A DNA stretch of 64,000 nt from Roseateles_B sp041913905 (GCA_041913905.1 JAYSEK010000011.1:70218-134217), one strand, 5' to 3'. Shown: positions 17,772-26,430, counted from the first letter of the stretch. Notes: a model not told the origin generated them from the sequence alone. Numbers and translations are program-made.

Positions 17772-18482
17772 TCAAACGTGGACCAGGGTGCCCTCGTCTT
17801 CGCCCATGACCACGCGCTTGAGCGCGCCGGCCTTGAAGATGCTGAAGACCTTGATGGGCAGCTTCTGGTCGCGGCACAGGGCGAACGCGGTGGCGTCCAG
17901 CACCTGCAGATTCTTGGTGATGGCTTCGTCGAAGCTGATGCGGCTGTAGCGGGTCGCTTCGGGGTCCTTCTTGGGATCGGCCGTGTAGACGCCGTCGACC
18001 TTGGTGGCCTTCAGCATGATCTCGGCACCGATCTCAGCGCCGCGCAGCGCAGCGGCGGTATCGGTGGTGAAGAAGGGATTGCCGGTGCCGGCCGCGAAGA
18101 CGACGACCTTGCCCTCTTCCAGATACTGCAGCGCCTTGGGGCGCACATAGGGCTCGACCACCTGCTCGATGCTGATGGCGGACATCACGCGGGCCGTCAT
18201 GCCTTCCTGGCGCATGGTGTCGGCCAGGGCCAGGGAATTCATCACCGTGGCCAGCATGCCCATGTAGTCGGCGGTGGCGCGGTCCATGCCGACCGAGCCG
18301 CCGGCCACGCCGCGGAAGATGTTGCCGCCGCCGATCACGACGGCCACTTCCACACCCAGCTGCGTCACCTCCTGGATCTCACGCACCATGCGCACGATGG
18401 TGGCGCGGTTGATGCCGTAGGCGTCATCGCCCATCAGGGCTTCACCGGAAAGTTTGAGCAGGATGCGTTTGTGCGCGGGCAT
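17772..18482 (-). CDS. pyrH: Uridylate kinase (UMP kinase)
   Basis: Hexameric amino-acid-kinase-fold enzyme converting UMP to UDP. The 236 residues start at the ATG at 18482 (MPAHKRILLKLSGEALMG). Motifs: KLSGEAL near 10-16, VIGGGNIFRG, the GTGNPFFTTDTAAALRG segment and DGVYTADPKKDP. A longer frame reaching 18551 is not family-like. The upstream gap to tsf contains two hairpins. Confidence 0.97.
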   Translation of the reverse strand: MPAHKRILLKLSGEALMGDDAYGINRATIVRMVREIQEVTQLGVEVAVVIGGGNIFRGVAGGSVGMDRATADYMGMLATVMNSLALADTMRQEGMTARVMSAISIEQVVEPYVRPKALQYLEEGKVVVFAAGTGNPFFTTDTAAALRGAEIGAEIMLKATKVDGVYTADPKKDPEATRYSRISFDEAITKNLQVLDATAFALCRDQKLPIKVFSIFKAGALKRVVMGEDEGTLVHV

Positions 18483-18555
18483 TGTGTCCTCGTCGTGGGT
18501 GGTGGGGTTGCCGCGATGCCGGGGGGCGCTCCCCCCCAGCCGCAGGCGCAAGTGT

Positions 18556-18578
18556 AAAGGGCGCCAGAGGCGCCCTTT
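18556..18578. terminator. Perfect inverted repeat in tsf-pyrH gap
   Basis: AAAGGGCGCC (18556-18565), loop aga, GGCGCCCTTT (18569-18578). It is symmetric with only three T at each end, so a weak or leaky terminator or a stability hairpin between tsf and pyrH is the most I can say. Confidence 0.5.
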
Positions 18579-18599
18579 GTTTCCAGCCGTGGCGGATGG

Positions 18600-18630
18600 T
18601 CAAGGAAATGTCGGGGAGCCCCTCATTTCC
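18600..18630 (-). repeat. Small hairpin repeat, copy A (tsf-pyrH gap)
   Basis: Stem GGAAATG/CATTTCC around GGGG-ag-CCCC. The 16-base string TCAAGGAAATGTCGGG is identical at 42781-42796, where the remainder also folds. Both copies sit just upstream of a leftward gene, in the same orientation. Confidence 0.6.
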
Positions 18631-18680
18631 AGGTCCCGCCGGACGGCAAGGCCGGACTCGTCAGCCCGGCCAGGGCGCCA

Positions 18681-19592
18681 TCAGGCGTTCTTGGCGGCGG
18701 CAGCAGCCTCGGCGGCGGCCTTCTGGGCGGCCACTTCGGCCGCGAAGTCGTCGACCTTCTTCTCGATGCCTTCGCCCACCACGTACAGGGTGAAGCTCTT
18801 CACCGTGGTGGCCTTGTCCTTGAGCATGGCGCCCACGGACTGCTTGCCGTCGGCAGCCTTCACGAAGACCTGGTCCAGCAGCGAGACTTCCTTCAGGAAC
18901 TTCTGCACCGAGCCTTCGACCATCTTGGCGACGATGTCGGCCGGCTTGCCGGATTCGGCGGCCTTCTCTTCGGCGATCTGGCGCTCCTTGGCGACCAGCT
19001 CAGCCGGCACTTCGGCGGAGGACAGCGCGGCCGGCTTCATGGCGGCCACGTGCATGGCCACGTCCTTGGCGGCGACGTCGTCACCGTCGAACTCGACCAT
19101 CACGCCGATGCGGGTGCCGTGCAGGTAGGAGACCAGCTTGCCACCCTCATAGCGCTTGAAGCGGCGGATGGTCATGTTCTCGCCGATCTTGCCGATCAGG
19201 CCCTTGCGCACGTCTTCCACGGTCGGGCCGAAGCCTTCCTGGGACAGGGGCAGTGCCGACAGCGCTTCGACGCTGGCGGGGTTCTTCTCGGCGACCAGGC
19301 CGGCCAGGGCGTTCACGAAGGCCAGGAAGGCATCGTTCTTGGACACGAAGTCGGTTTCGCAGTTGACTTCGATCAGGGCACCGGCGCCGCCGACGATGGC
19401 AGCCGCCACCACGCCTTCGGCGGTGATGCGGGAAGCGGCCTTGCCGGCCTTGTTGCCCAGCTTGACGCGCAGGATGTCTTCAGCGCGGGCCAGATCGCCT
19501 TCGGCTTCGGTCAGGGCCTTCTTGCACTCCATCATGGGAGCATCGGTACGGGCGCGCAGCTCGGCGACCATGCTTGCGGTAATAGCAGCCAT
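18681..19592 (-). CDS. tsf: Elongation factor Ts
   Basis: Guanine nucleotide exchange factor for EF-Tu. The 303 residues have an N-terminal UBA-like domain with RTDAPMMECKKALTEA (15-30), the core with NCETDFVSKND, and the coiled-coil and C-terminal module ending in an Ala-rich tail. The ATG at 19592 has GGAG six bases before it. It is downstream of rpsB as in most bacteria, with a terminator hairpin in the gap. Confidence 0.98.
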   Translation of the reverse strand: MAAITASMVAELRARTDAPMMECKKALTEAEGDLARAEDILRVKLGNKAGKAASRITAEGVVAAAIVGGAGALIEVNCETDFVSKNDAFLAFVNALAGLVAEKNPASVEALSALPLSQEGFGPTVEDVRKGLIGKIGENMTIRRFKRYEGGKLVSYLHGTRIGVMVEFDGDDVAAKDVAMHVAAMKPAALSSAEVPAELVAKERQIAEEKAAESGKPADIVAKMVEGSVQKFLKEVSLLDQVFVKAADGKQSVGAMLKDKATTVKSFTLYVVGEGIEKKVDDFAAEVAAQKAAAEAAAAAKNA

Positions 19593-19652
19593 TTCAATCT
19601 CCGTTGGATTGGGAGCCGGCGCAGCGGCTCCTCGAATACAGATTCAGCGTGG

Positions 19653-19676
19653 AAAAAAGGGGCTGAATCAGCCCCT
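19653..19676 (-). terminator. Intrinsic terminator/attenuator between rpsB and tsf
   Basis: On the minus strand GGGGCTGA pairs with TCAGCCCC and is followed directly by six T (plus-strand A-run 19653-19658). It lies 21 bases past the rpsB stop, so part of the rpsB transcripts should end here, giving more S2 message than EF-Ts message. Confidence 0.8.
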
Positions 19677-19697
19677 CTTGAGCAAGTGGCAAAGGAC

Positions 19698-20444
19698 TCA
19701 GGCGCCTTCGTTCACTTCCACGAACTCGTCGCCGTCGGCAGCAACAGCCTGCACCAGCTCGGCGGTGCTGTTGGCACGGCCTTCCAGCACGGCGTCAGCC
19801 ACGGCCTTGGCGTACAGGGCGACAGCCTTGGCGGAGTCGTCGTTGCCGGGGATCACGTAGTCGATGCCTTCGGGCGAGTGGTTGGTGTCGACCACGCCGA
19901 TCACGGGGATGCCCAGCTTCTTGGCTTCGGCGATGGCAATCTTGTGGTAGCCGACGTCGATCACGAACAGCGCATCAGGCAGGGCGCCCATGTCCTGGAT
20001 GCCGCCGATGTTCTTTTCCAGCTTGGCCAGCTCGCGCTGGAACATCAGGGCTTCCTTCTTGATGGCGGGCTGGGTGCCGTTCTCGACTTGAGCCTGCATG
20101 TCCTTCAGGTTCTTCAGCGAGCCCTTGACCGTCTTGAAGTTGGTCAGCATGCCGCCCAGCCAACGCTGGTCGACGAAGGGGACGCCGGCGCGCTGGGCTT
20201 CAGCGGCCACGATTTCGCGGGCTTGACGCTTGGTACCGATCATCAGGATCGTGCCGCGCTTGGCAGACAGCTGGCGCACGAACTTCAGCGCTTCCTCGAA
20301 CTTGGGCAGCGTCTTTTCGAGGTTGATGATGTGAATCTTGTTGCGATGGCCGTAGATGAAGGGGGCCATCTTGGGGTTCCAGAAGCGGGTTTGGTGACCA
20401 AAGTGGACACCGGCTTCCAGCATTTCGCGCATCGTGACGGACAT
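19698..20444 (-). CDS. rpsB: 30S ribosomal protein S2
   Basis: Small-subunit protein that joins late and contacts S1. The 248 residues start at the ATG at 20444 (MSVTMREMLEAGVHFGHQTR) with GGAG seven bases upstream; the frame is open further upstream but that part is leader. Conserved blocks: GHQTRFWNPKM, FVDQRWLGGMLTNFKT and the C-terminal PVIGVVDTNHSPEGIDYVIPGNDDS. First gene of the long block that follows. Confidence 0.98.
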   Translation of the reverse strand: MSVTMREMLEAGVHFGHQTRFWNPKMAPFIYGHRNKIHIINLEKTLPKFEEALKFVRQLSAKRGTILMIGTKRQAREIVAAEAQRAGVPFVDQRWLGGMLTNFKTVKGSLKNLKDMQAQVENGTQPAIKKEALMFQRELAKLEKNIGGIQDMGALPDALFVIDVGYHKIAIAEAKKLGIPVIGVVDTNHSPEGIDYVIPGNDDSAKAVALYAKAVADAVLEGRANSTAELVQAVAADGDEFVEVNEGA

Positions 20445-20705
20445 GAAGTAACTCCGAAGGTTGGTTCTAAAATCCGGCTCGAATCGCGCTGCAGCCAAAG
20501 GCCCGGATCCACCCGGATCCACCTGCTGCAACACGACACCTATCGATTGCCGGGTTTGCGATTTGTCTGCCTGATCCATGCCCCGCTCATCAGCACTGCA
20601 GCACAAGGCGCCGATCATGCACTGAAGTGCACTGAAAGACATGCAGGCCCTGAAGATGCAGCGAAAAGCAAAGACGCTATCCGGCAAAACCCAAAGAGTA
20701 TAGCA
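20445..20705 (-). promoter_or_regulatory. rpsB promoter and long 5' leader
   Basis: The 405 bases between rpsB and the next gene hold no supported gene. On the minus strand an extended -10, TGC-TATACT (-10 at 20697-20702), predicts a start near 20690 and a leader of about 245 bases. The leader contains a palindrome TGCACT-tc-AGTGCA near 20620-20635 and a tandem GGATCCACCC repeat near 20506-20522. S2 represses its own operon through the leader in other proteobacteria, so this may be the S2 target; that is inference. Confidence 0.5.
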
Positions 20706-20849
20706 CGATTGAAATTCGCCCCCTCCTCCTGCGGCACTGACCGCGCCACTGCGCCGCATCTACAGCTCTTTCGGCCGACCCACCAAGACTCGTCGCCAAG
20801 CCCGGCCCCGAGCCAGGCGGCGATGCAACACCCGACGGCGAGGTCCTGA

Positions 20850-22151
20850 ATGGAAATCGCCGTTGTCGGCGCCGGCCTGACCGGCGTCCATGCCGCGCTC
20901 GAACTGGCGGCTCAGGGTCATGCCGTCGTCGTCTTCGAACGCAGTGGCAGTGTGGCCGCCGAAGCCAGCTTCGCGCAGGGCGGGCTCAGCGCCCCGGCTC
21001 TGAGTCCTGTCTGGGGCGGCCTGTGCGGCAGCCAGGCGCTGGCACTCGAAGCCGCCGGACTCTCCAGCCCCGGCTGGCGCTGGGCCGCCCGCCAGGCCCG
21101 TGGCAAAGGTTGGCAGGACGCCCAGCAGAGCGTCCTGCTGACCCTGGCCCAGCGCAGCCTGTCCCGCGCGACGGTACTGCGGCGGCAATTGCAGCTGGAT
21201 CACGAGCGCAGCGAGGGCCTGTTGCTGCTCATGCGTGACGAGGCGCAGGCCCGCAAGGCCAAGCCGCTGGTGGAACGCTGGCAGACCGCGGGCATCGCCC
21301 ACCAATGGCTGGACGCCGAGGCCTGCCGCCGCCAGGAGCCCGGACTGAGCCCGGACACCCCGCTGCAGGGCGGCTGGCATCTGCCGGACGCTGAGGCCGC
21401 CAATGGCCGCGAGCTGTGCCTGCTGCTCAAGCAGGCCGCTCAGCGGCTGGGCGTGCATTTCATGTTCCACACCGAGGTCCGCGGGTTGCAGGCCGGCAGG
21501 CGCCCCGCCCTCACCCATGGCCCGGCCGCCCAGGCCGGGCTGCCCCTCGCCACGCAAAAGCAGGAGGCTGCCAGCAGTGCCGGCCCCAGCACGCTGCCCA
21601 GCCCGCGCGAAGTTCAGACCCACAGCTTTGATGCCGTGCTGATCTGCGGCGCACAGCCCGAGGATCCCCTGCTGGCGCAACTCGGGCTGAAGCCCGCCCT
21701 GCGCCAGGTCTGGGGCCGCAGCCTCACGGCGCCGCTGCGCCAGCTGGAGGCCTTCCCCGACCTCGGTCCGCGCGCCAACCTGGTCGACGATGCCCATCAG
21801 GTTCTGCTCAGCCGCCTGGGCCAGCGCGTGCGGGTCAGCGGCGGCGCCAGCTTCCAGCCGCCCAGCCGTGGCGACAAGGGCTTCGAACGCCTGCATGCCG
21901 TGCTGCACGACTGGTTCCCTGGCGCCGTCCAGGCGCAGCAGGTCCAGCATTGGCAGGGCGCTCGATTGATGCTGGCAGACGGCCTGCCCTTGCTCGGCGC
22001 CAGCGGCGCCGAGGGCATCTGGCTAAACCTGGCCCATGGCGGCCAGGGCGCAGCACTGGCCGCGGGTGCCGCCCAGGTGGCGGCCGCCTTGATCGCGGGA
22101 CGTGATCCCGGCCTGGACCTGAGCCCCCTCGCGCCAGAACGGCTGCGCTGA
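20850..22151 (+). CDS. FAD-dependent oxidoreductase, DadA-like
   Basis: Probable amine or amino-acid oxidoreductase of the DAO (GR2) fold; the substrate is unknown. The 433 residues begin with the Rossmann GAGLTG at 7-12 and the acidic end of strand 2 (VVFERSG). A middle domain follows, and near the C terminus there is a second FAD contact with DGLPLLGASGAEGIWLNLAHGG (quoted in part: PLLGASGAEG, NLAHGG), the pattern seen in D-amino-acid dehydrogenases. The ATG at 20850 has GAGG six bases upstream. It is divergent from rpsB and 14 bases ahead of nnr, so probably co-transcribed with it, although no functional link is obvious. No transmembrane segment is seen. Confidence 0.75.
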   Translation: MEIAVVGAGLTGVHAALELAAQGHAVVVFERSGSVAAEASFAQGGLSAPALSPVWGGLCGSQALALEAAGLSSPGWRWAARQARGKGWQDAQQSVLLTLAQRSLSRATVLRRQLQLDHERSEGLLLLMRDEAQARKAKPLVERWQTAGIAHQWLDAEACRRQEPGLSPDTPLQGGWHLPDAEAANGRELCLLLKQAAQRLGVHFMFHTEVRGLQAGRRPALTHGPAAQAGLPLATQKQEAASSAGPSTLPSPREVQTHSFDAVLICGAQPEDPLLAQLGLKPALRQVWGRSLTAPLRQLEAFPDLGPRANLVDDAHQVLLSRLGQRVRVSGGASFQPPSRGDKGFERLHAVLHDWFPGAVQAQQVQHWQGARLMLADGLPLLGASGAEGIWLNLAHGGQGAALAAGAAQVAAALIAGRDPGLDLSPLAPERLR

Positions 22152-22165
22152 GCTAGAGTGGCCGG

Positions 22166-23698
22166 ATGCTCGATGTCCTCCATCACGCCGGCCGGCTCCC
22201 GCTATTCAACACGCAGCGCTGCCGCGCCCTGGAAGCCGAGGCCGCAGCCCGTGCGCCTGCGCATGCGCTGATGGCCCGCGCCGGACTGGCCGCGGCCCGG
22301 CTGTGTGTGGCCGTGGCGCCTCACGCACGCCGCGTCTGGGTCGCCTGCGGACCTGGCAACAACGGCGGCGATGGTCTGGTGGCCGCCCGTCATCTGGCCG
22401 CAGCAGGTCTGGAGGTCCACGTCAGCCACCTGCACGGCGGCAAGCCCCTGCCTGCCGACGCGCAATGGGCCTTGCAGACCGCACGGGACGCAGGGCTGAC
22501 CATCACCACGTCGCCGCAGCCGCCGCAAGGCTGCCAGCTGATCGTCGACGCCCTGCTGGGCCTGGGCCTGCAGCGGGCGCCCGAGGGGGCGCTGGCGGAG
22601 GCCATCCTCGCCATCAATGCCGGTGCCTGCCCTGTGCTGAGCGTCGACGTGCCCAGCGGCCTGCAGTCCGACACCGGGCAGCCCTGCGCGGATGCCCAGG
22701 GGCACCCTGGCCCCGTCGTCATCGCACGGCACACGCTGTGCCTGCTCCATCTCAAACCCGGTCTCTTCACGGCACATGGCCGCGACCATGCCGGGCGGAT
22801 CTGGTTCGATGCGCTGGGCACCGGCACCGCCCAGGACGCCAGCGGCTGGCTGACCGGGCGCGGCGAGCAGGCGCGCTGGCAAGAGCTGGCCCGGCGTCGT
22901 CACGCCAGCCACAAGGGCAGCCATGGCCAGGTGCTGGTCATCGGCGGCGCCAGCCACATGGAAGGCGCCGCGGTGCTGGCGGCAAGCGCCGCCCTGGCCG
23001 CGGGCGCCGGCAAGGTCCACCTCAAGCCGCTGTCCGCAGCCGACCACGGAACCCACACGGGCGGCCGCCCCGAACTCATGCGCTGGCCGGAGGGGCCGCT
23101 GGATGAGCACATGCCCTGGCAAGACCTGACCCTGGTGGTGGGTTGCGGTGCCGGACGCGGGCTGGACATCCGCGCCGCGTCCGCGCTGCCCGCCGTGCTG
23201 CAGCATGCGCCGCGCCTGGTGCTGGACGCGGACGGGCTCAACAGCCTGTCACGCGACACCTCCGCCCGGCAGCTGCTGCTGGGCCGCAGGGCCAGGGGAT
23301 TGCAGACCGTGTTGACGCCGCACCCGCTGGAGGCCGCCCGCCTGCTGGGCTGCAGCGCCGAAAAGATCCAGGCCGACCGTCTGTCCGCAGCGCTGGCGCT
23401 GCGTGAAGCCTTCGACTGCACCGTGGTGCTGAAGGGATCCGGCAGCGTCGTAGCCAGCCCGCAAGAGCCCCTGCATCTGAACAGCAGCGGCAATGCCGCC
23501 CTGGCCAGCGCCGGCACCGGCGACGTGCTGGCCGGCTGGCTGGGCGGCCTGTGGGCACAGGCCCCGACCTTGCCGGCGCACGAGCTCGCGACCATTGGCG
23601 TGGCCTGGCATGGCGAGGCGGCACAAGGCGCCTCGGCGCCACTCCGAGCCGCCGAACTGATCGAGCGCATGCACGCCCTGAAGCCCGCGCTGCCCTGA
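22166..23698 (+). CDS. nnr: Bifunctional NAD(P)H-hydrate epimerase / ADP-dependent dehydratase
   Basis: Repairs hydrated NADH and NADPH. The 510 residues comprise an N-terminal YjeF epimerase domain (about 1-215, GPGNNGGDG at 62-70) and a C-terminal ribokinase-like dehydratase domain (about 240-505). The latter carries GQVLVIGGASHMEGAA, VVGCGAGRG, VLDADGLN and the signature GTGDVLAG starting at 450 with its catalytic Asp. Both halves look intact. The gene ends two bases before a 10-base tandem repeat and converges with rnr. Confidence 0.95.
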   Translation: MLDVLHHAGRLPLFNTQRCRALEAEAAARAPAHALMARAGLAAARLCVAVAPHARRVWVACGPGNNGGDGLVAARHLAAAGLEVHVSHLHGGKPLPADAQWALQTARDAGLTITTSPQPPQGCQLIVDALLGLGLQRAPEGALAEAILAINAGACPVLSVDVPSGLQSDTGQPCADAQGHPGPVVIARHTLCLLHLKPGLFTAHGRDHAGRIWFDALGTGTAQDASGWLTGRGEQARWQELARRRHASHKGSHGQVLVIGGASHMEGAAVLAASAALAAGAGKVHLKPLSAADHGTHTGGRPELMRWPEGPLDEHMPWQDLTLVVGCGAGRGLDIRAASALPAVLQHAPRLVLDADGLNSLSRDTSARQLLLGRRARGLQTVLTPHPLEAARLLGCSAEKIQADRLSAALALREAFDCTVVLKGSGSVVASPQEPLHLNSSGNAALASAGTGDVLAGWLGGLWAQAPTLPAHELATIGVAWHGEAAQGASAPLRAAELIERMHALKPALP

Positions 23699-23700
23699 CC

Positions 23701-23750
23701 TGAACGCCTCCGAACGCCCCTGAGCGCCCTTAAGCACCCCTGAGCGCCCA
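23701..23750. repeat. Five imperfect 10-base tandem repeats
   Basis: Units TGAACGCCTC, CGAACGCCCC, TGAGCGCCCT, TAAGCACCCC and TGAGCGCCCA follow each other without gaps between the convergent ends of nnr and rnr. The exact 10-base period equals about one DNA helical turn. No hairpin terminator is visible here. Confidence 0.7.
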
Positions 23751-23759
23751 CGGAGGACT

Positions 23760-26000
23760 TCAGCGGCGCTTGCGCCCCTTGCCGACGTCCGCCGACTTGC
23801 GTGCCGCCGCCTTGCGGGCCTGCACGGGCGCCACGGCAGCCGGGCTGGCGCGGCCCGATCCACCACCGCCCGACTTGGCGCGCTTGCCGCTGGCCTTGAC
23901 CTCACGGTCCTGACGCTGCACCTCGGCCAGCTTGTCCGTGGCCTTGCGCGGCAGGGCCTGGCCGGTCTTGTCACGCAGCGGCTTGCCGGGGGGACGAAGC
24001 TCGTCGGTGTCCCGCACCAGGCGGAAATCGATCTTGCGGCCATCCAGGTCCACGCGGCTGACCTGCACCTGCACCCGCGCGCCGGTGGCGTAGCGAATGC
24101 CCGTGCGCTCGCCCCGCAGCTCCTGGCGCACCTCGTCGAAGCGGTAGTACTCGCCACCCAGCTCGGTGATGTGGACCAGGCCTTCGACGAAGAGCGCATC
24201 CAGTTGCACGAAGAGGCCGAAGCTGGTCACGGCACTGACCGTGCCGCTGAACTCCTCGCCCAGGTGCTCGCGCATGTAGCGGCACTTGAGCCAGGCCTCG
24301 ACATCGCGTGAAGCCTCGTCCGCACGGCGTTCGTTGGCGCTGCAATGCGCGCCAACGACCTCCCAGCGTTCGAGCTCGGTGCTGGCCGCCGCCGGGTTGA
24401 CGGGCTTGCCCTTGCCGGGCCGCTTGGGCGGCACGGGCACGTCCATCTTGCCGGCGTCGAGCAGATAGCGCTTGTTGCCCAGCATGGCCTTGATCACGCG
24501 GTGCACCAGCAGGTCGGGATAGCGCCGGATCGGGCTGGTGAAGTGCGTGTAGGCCTGGTAGGCCAGCCCGAAATGGCCGGCGTTGGCGCCAGTGTAGATG
24601 GCCTGCTGCATGGAGCGCAGCAGCATGGTGTGGATCTGCGTGGCGTCGGGCCGGTCCTTGGTGGCCTGGGCGATGGCCTGGTACTCACCCGGCGAGGGGT
24701 CGTCCGACAGCCCCATGCCGATGCCCAGTGCGCGCAGGTACGCCTGCAGCGCCGCACGCTTCTCGGGCGTCGGCCCTTCGTGCACGCGGTACAGCGAATG
24801 GTGCTTGCCGCCCGCGATGAAGTCCGCCGCGCAGACATTGGCGGCCAGCATGGCTTCCTCGATCAGGCGGTGGGCATCGTTGCGGGTGCGGGGGATGATC
24901 TTCTCGATGCGGCCGTTGTCGTCGCAGACGATCTGGGTTTCGACCGTGTCGAAGTCCACGGCGCCCCGGCGCTGGCGCTGGCTCAGCAGGGCACGGTAGA
25001 CCTCATGCAGATGCAGCAGATGCGGCACCAGCTCCTTGCGTCGGGCTGCCTCGGGCCCATGGGTGTTGGCCAGCACGGCCGCGACCTCGTTGTAGGTCAG
25101 CCGCGCATGCGAGCAGATCACCGCCGGGTAGAACTGGTAGGCGAAGGTCTCGCCCTCTTCCGTGATCAGCATGTCGCAGACCATGGACAGACGGTCCTGG
25201 TCCGGGTTGAGCGAGCACAGACCGTTGGAGAGCTTCTCCGGCAGCATGGGGATCACGCGGCGCGGGAAGTAGACCGAGGTGGCGCGCTCGTAGGCATCGA
25301 GATCCAGCGGCTCGCCGGGCTTTACGTAGTGGCTGACGTCGGCGATCGCGACCAGCAGGCGCCAGCCCTTGAAGGCGGTCTTGCCCCGCCCCTGCTTGTG
25401 CGGCGTGCAGAAGACGGCGTCATCGAAGTCGCGGGCGTCCTCGCCGTCGATGGTGACCAGGGGCACGTCGCGCAGGTCGACGCGGTTCTTCATGTCCACG
25501 GCGCGCACGCGGTCGGGCAGCTTGGCGGCCTGCGACAGGGTCTCGGCGCTGAAGCGGTGCGGCACCTCGTACTTGCGCACGGCGATCTCGATCTCCATGC
25601 CGGGATCGTCGATCTCACCCAGAACCTCGGTCACGCGGCCCACGGGCTGCGAGTACAGCGAGGGCGGCTCAGTCAGCTCCACCGCCACCACCTGGCCGGC
25701 CGTGGCGTTGGCAATGGCGTTCTTGGGCACGAGGATGTCCTGGCCGTAGCGCTTGTCCTCGGGCGCCACCAGCCACACGCCGGACTCCAGCAGCAGCCGT
25801 CCGATGATGGGCCGCTTCTTGCGGTCCAGGATCTCCAGCACCCGCCCCTCCGGACGGCCGCGCTTGTCGTAACGCACGATGCGCGCGCGCAGGCGGTCGC
25901 CGTGCATCACGGCATGCATTTCCTGGGCAGACAGATAGAGGTCGGGCTGCCCGTCGTCCGGGATGAGGAACCCATGCCCGTCGCGGTGCCCCTGCACCAC
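23760..26000 (-). CDS. rnr: Ribonuclease R
   Basis: Processive 3'-5' exoribonuclease that degrades structured RNA. The 746 residues hold cold-shock domains (about 1-150), the RNB catalytic domain with IDGEDARDFDDAVF at 184-197 (the Asp cluster that binds Mg2+), an S1 domain (GTVSAVTSFGLFVQLDALF, about 600-680) and a Lys/Arg-rich tail ending in KGRKRR. The usual N-terminal helix-turn-helix is absent: the frame is closed by a TGA at 26090-26088, and the roughly 29 codons before 26000 contain no ATG, GTG or TTG. The start is therefore GTG at 26000 or the next GTG at 25997, which has GAGG five bases ahead. Confidence 0.93.
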   Translation of the reverse strand: MVQGHRDGHGFLIPDDGQPDLYLSAQEMHAVMHGDRLRARIVRYDKRGRPEGRVLEILDRKKRPIIGRLLLESGVWLVAPEDKRYGQDILVPKNAIANATAGQVVAVELTEPPSLYSQPVGRVTEVLGEIDDPGMEIEIAVRKYEVPHRFSAETLSQAAKLPDRVRAVDMKNRVDLRDVPLVTIDGEDARDFDDAVFCTPHKQGRGKTAFKGWRLLVAIADVSHYVKPGEPLDLDAYERATSVYFPRRVIPMLPEKLSNGLCSLNPDQDRLSMVCDMLITEEGETFAYQFYPAVICSHARLTYNEVAAVLANTHGPEAARRKELVPHLLHLHEVYRALLSQRQRRGAVDFDTVETQIVCDDNGRIEKIIPRTRNDAHRLIEEAMLAANVCAADFIAGGKHHSLYRVHEGPTPEKRAALQAYLRALGIGMGLSDDPSPGEYQAIAQATKDRPDATQIHTMLLRSMQQAIYTGANAGHFGLAYQAYTHFTSPIRRYPDLLVHRVIKAMLGNKRYLLDAGKMDVPVPPKRPGKGKPVNPAAASTELERWEVVGAHCSANERRADEASRDVEAWLKCRYMREHLGEEFSGTVSAVTSFGLFVQLDALFVEGLVHITELGGEYYRFDEVRQELRGERTGIRYATGARVQVQVSRVDLDGRKIDFRLVRDTDELRPPGKPLRDKTGQALPRKATDKLAEVQRQDREVKASGKRAKSGGGGSGRASPAAVAPVQARKAAARKSADVGKGRKRR

Positions 26001-26056
26001 GCCCTCGACTTCACTCAGCAGGGCTGCCTGCGTGCCGGCAGCATTGCCGGGACCAC

Positions 26057-26086
26057 TTGTGCTCTTAAAATTTTTGATGATAGAAT
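26057..26086 (+). promoter_or_regulatory. Predicted promoter of tRNA-Leu
   Basis: TTGTGC (26057-26062), 18 bases, TAGAAT (26081-26086), set in locally AT-rich sequence. Predicted start is near 26093, about 67 bases before the tRNA. Confidence 0.5.
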
Positions 26087-26116
26087 CTCAGCTTTCCTGA
26101 AACGGCCAGGCGATTT

Positions 26117-26155
26117 GTTTAAACGCATCATACGTTTAAACCGACGGCTTGGAAA
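26117..26155 (-). promoter_or_regulatory. Predicted rnr promoter with GTTTAAAC repeats
   Basis: On the minus strand TTTCCA (26150-26155), 17 bases, TATGAT (26127-26132). The -10 is flanked by two copies of the self-complementary octamer GTTTAAAC at 26117-26124 and 26134-26141, 17 bases apart centre to centre, which looks like an operator. Confidence 0.45.
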
Positions 26156-26159
26156 CCTT

Positions 26160-26244
<85 letters not shown>

Positions 26245-26253
26245 AATACTTTC

Positions 26254-26290
26254 AAAAGCCGGCTTCCCTTTGGGTCGCCGGCTTTTGTAT
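26254..26290 (+). terminator. Terminator of tRNA-Leu
   Basis: AAAAGCCGGC (26254-26263) pairs with GCCGGCTTTT (26277-26286), followed by gtattt. It sits ten bases after the CCA end. Confidence 0.85.
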
Positions 26291-26430
26291 TTGTGCTTGC
26301 ACTCCATGGTTGCAGATCCAAGGACTGCAGTCATTTTGCTTTGTGGCCCGCCGCCTGCACAAGATGCCGTCGCGCGTCCGGGACACCCGCAACACCTGAC
26401 CCCTCCTCAACCACGCTCGCCTCAGCCATG

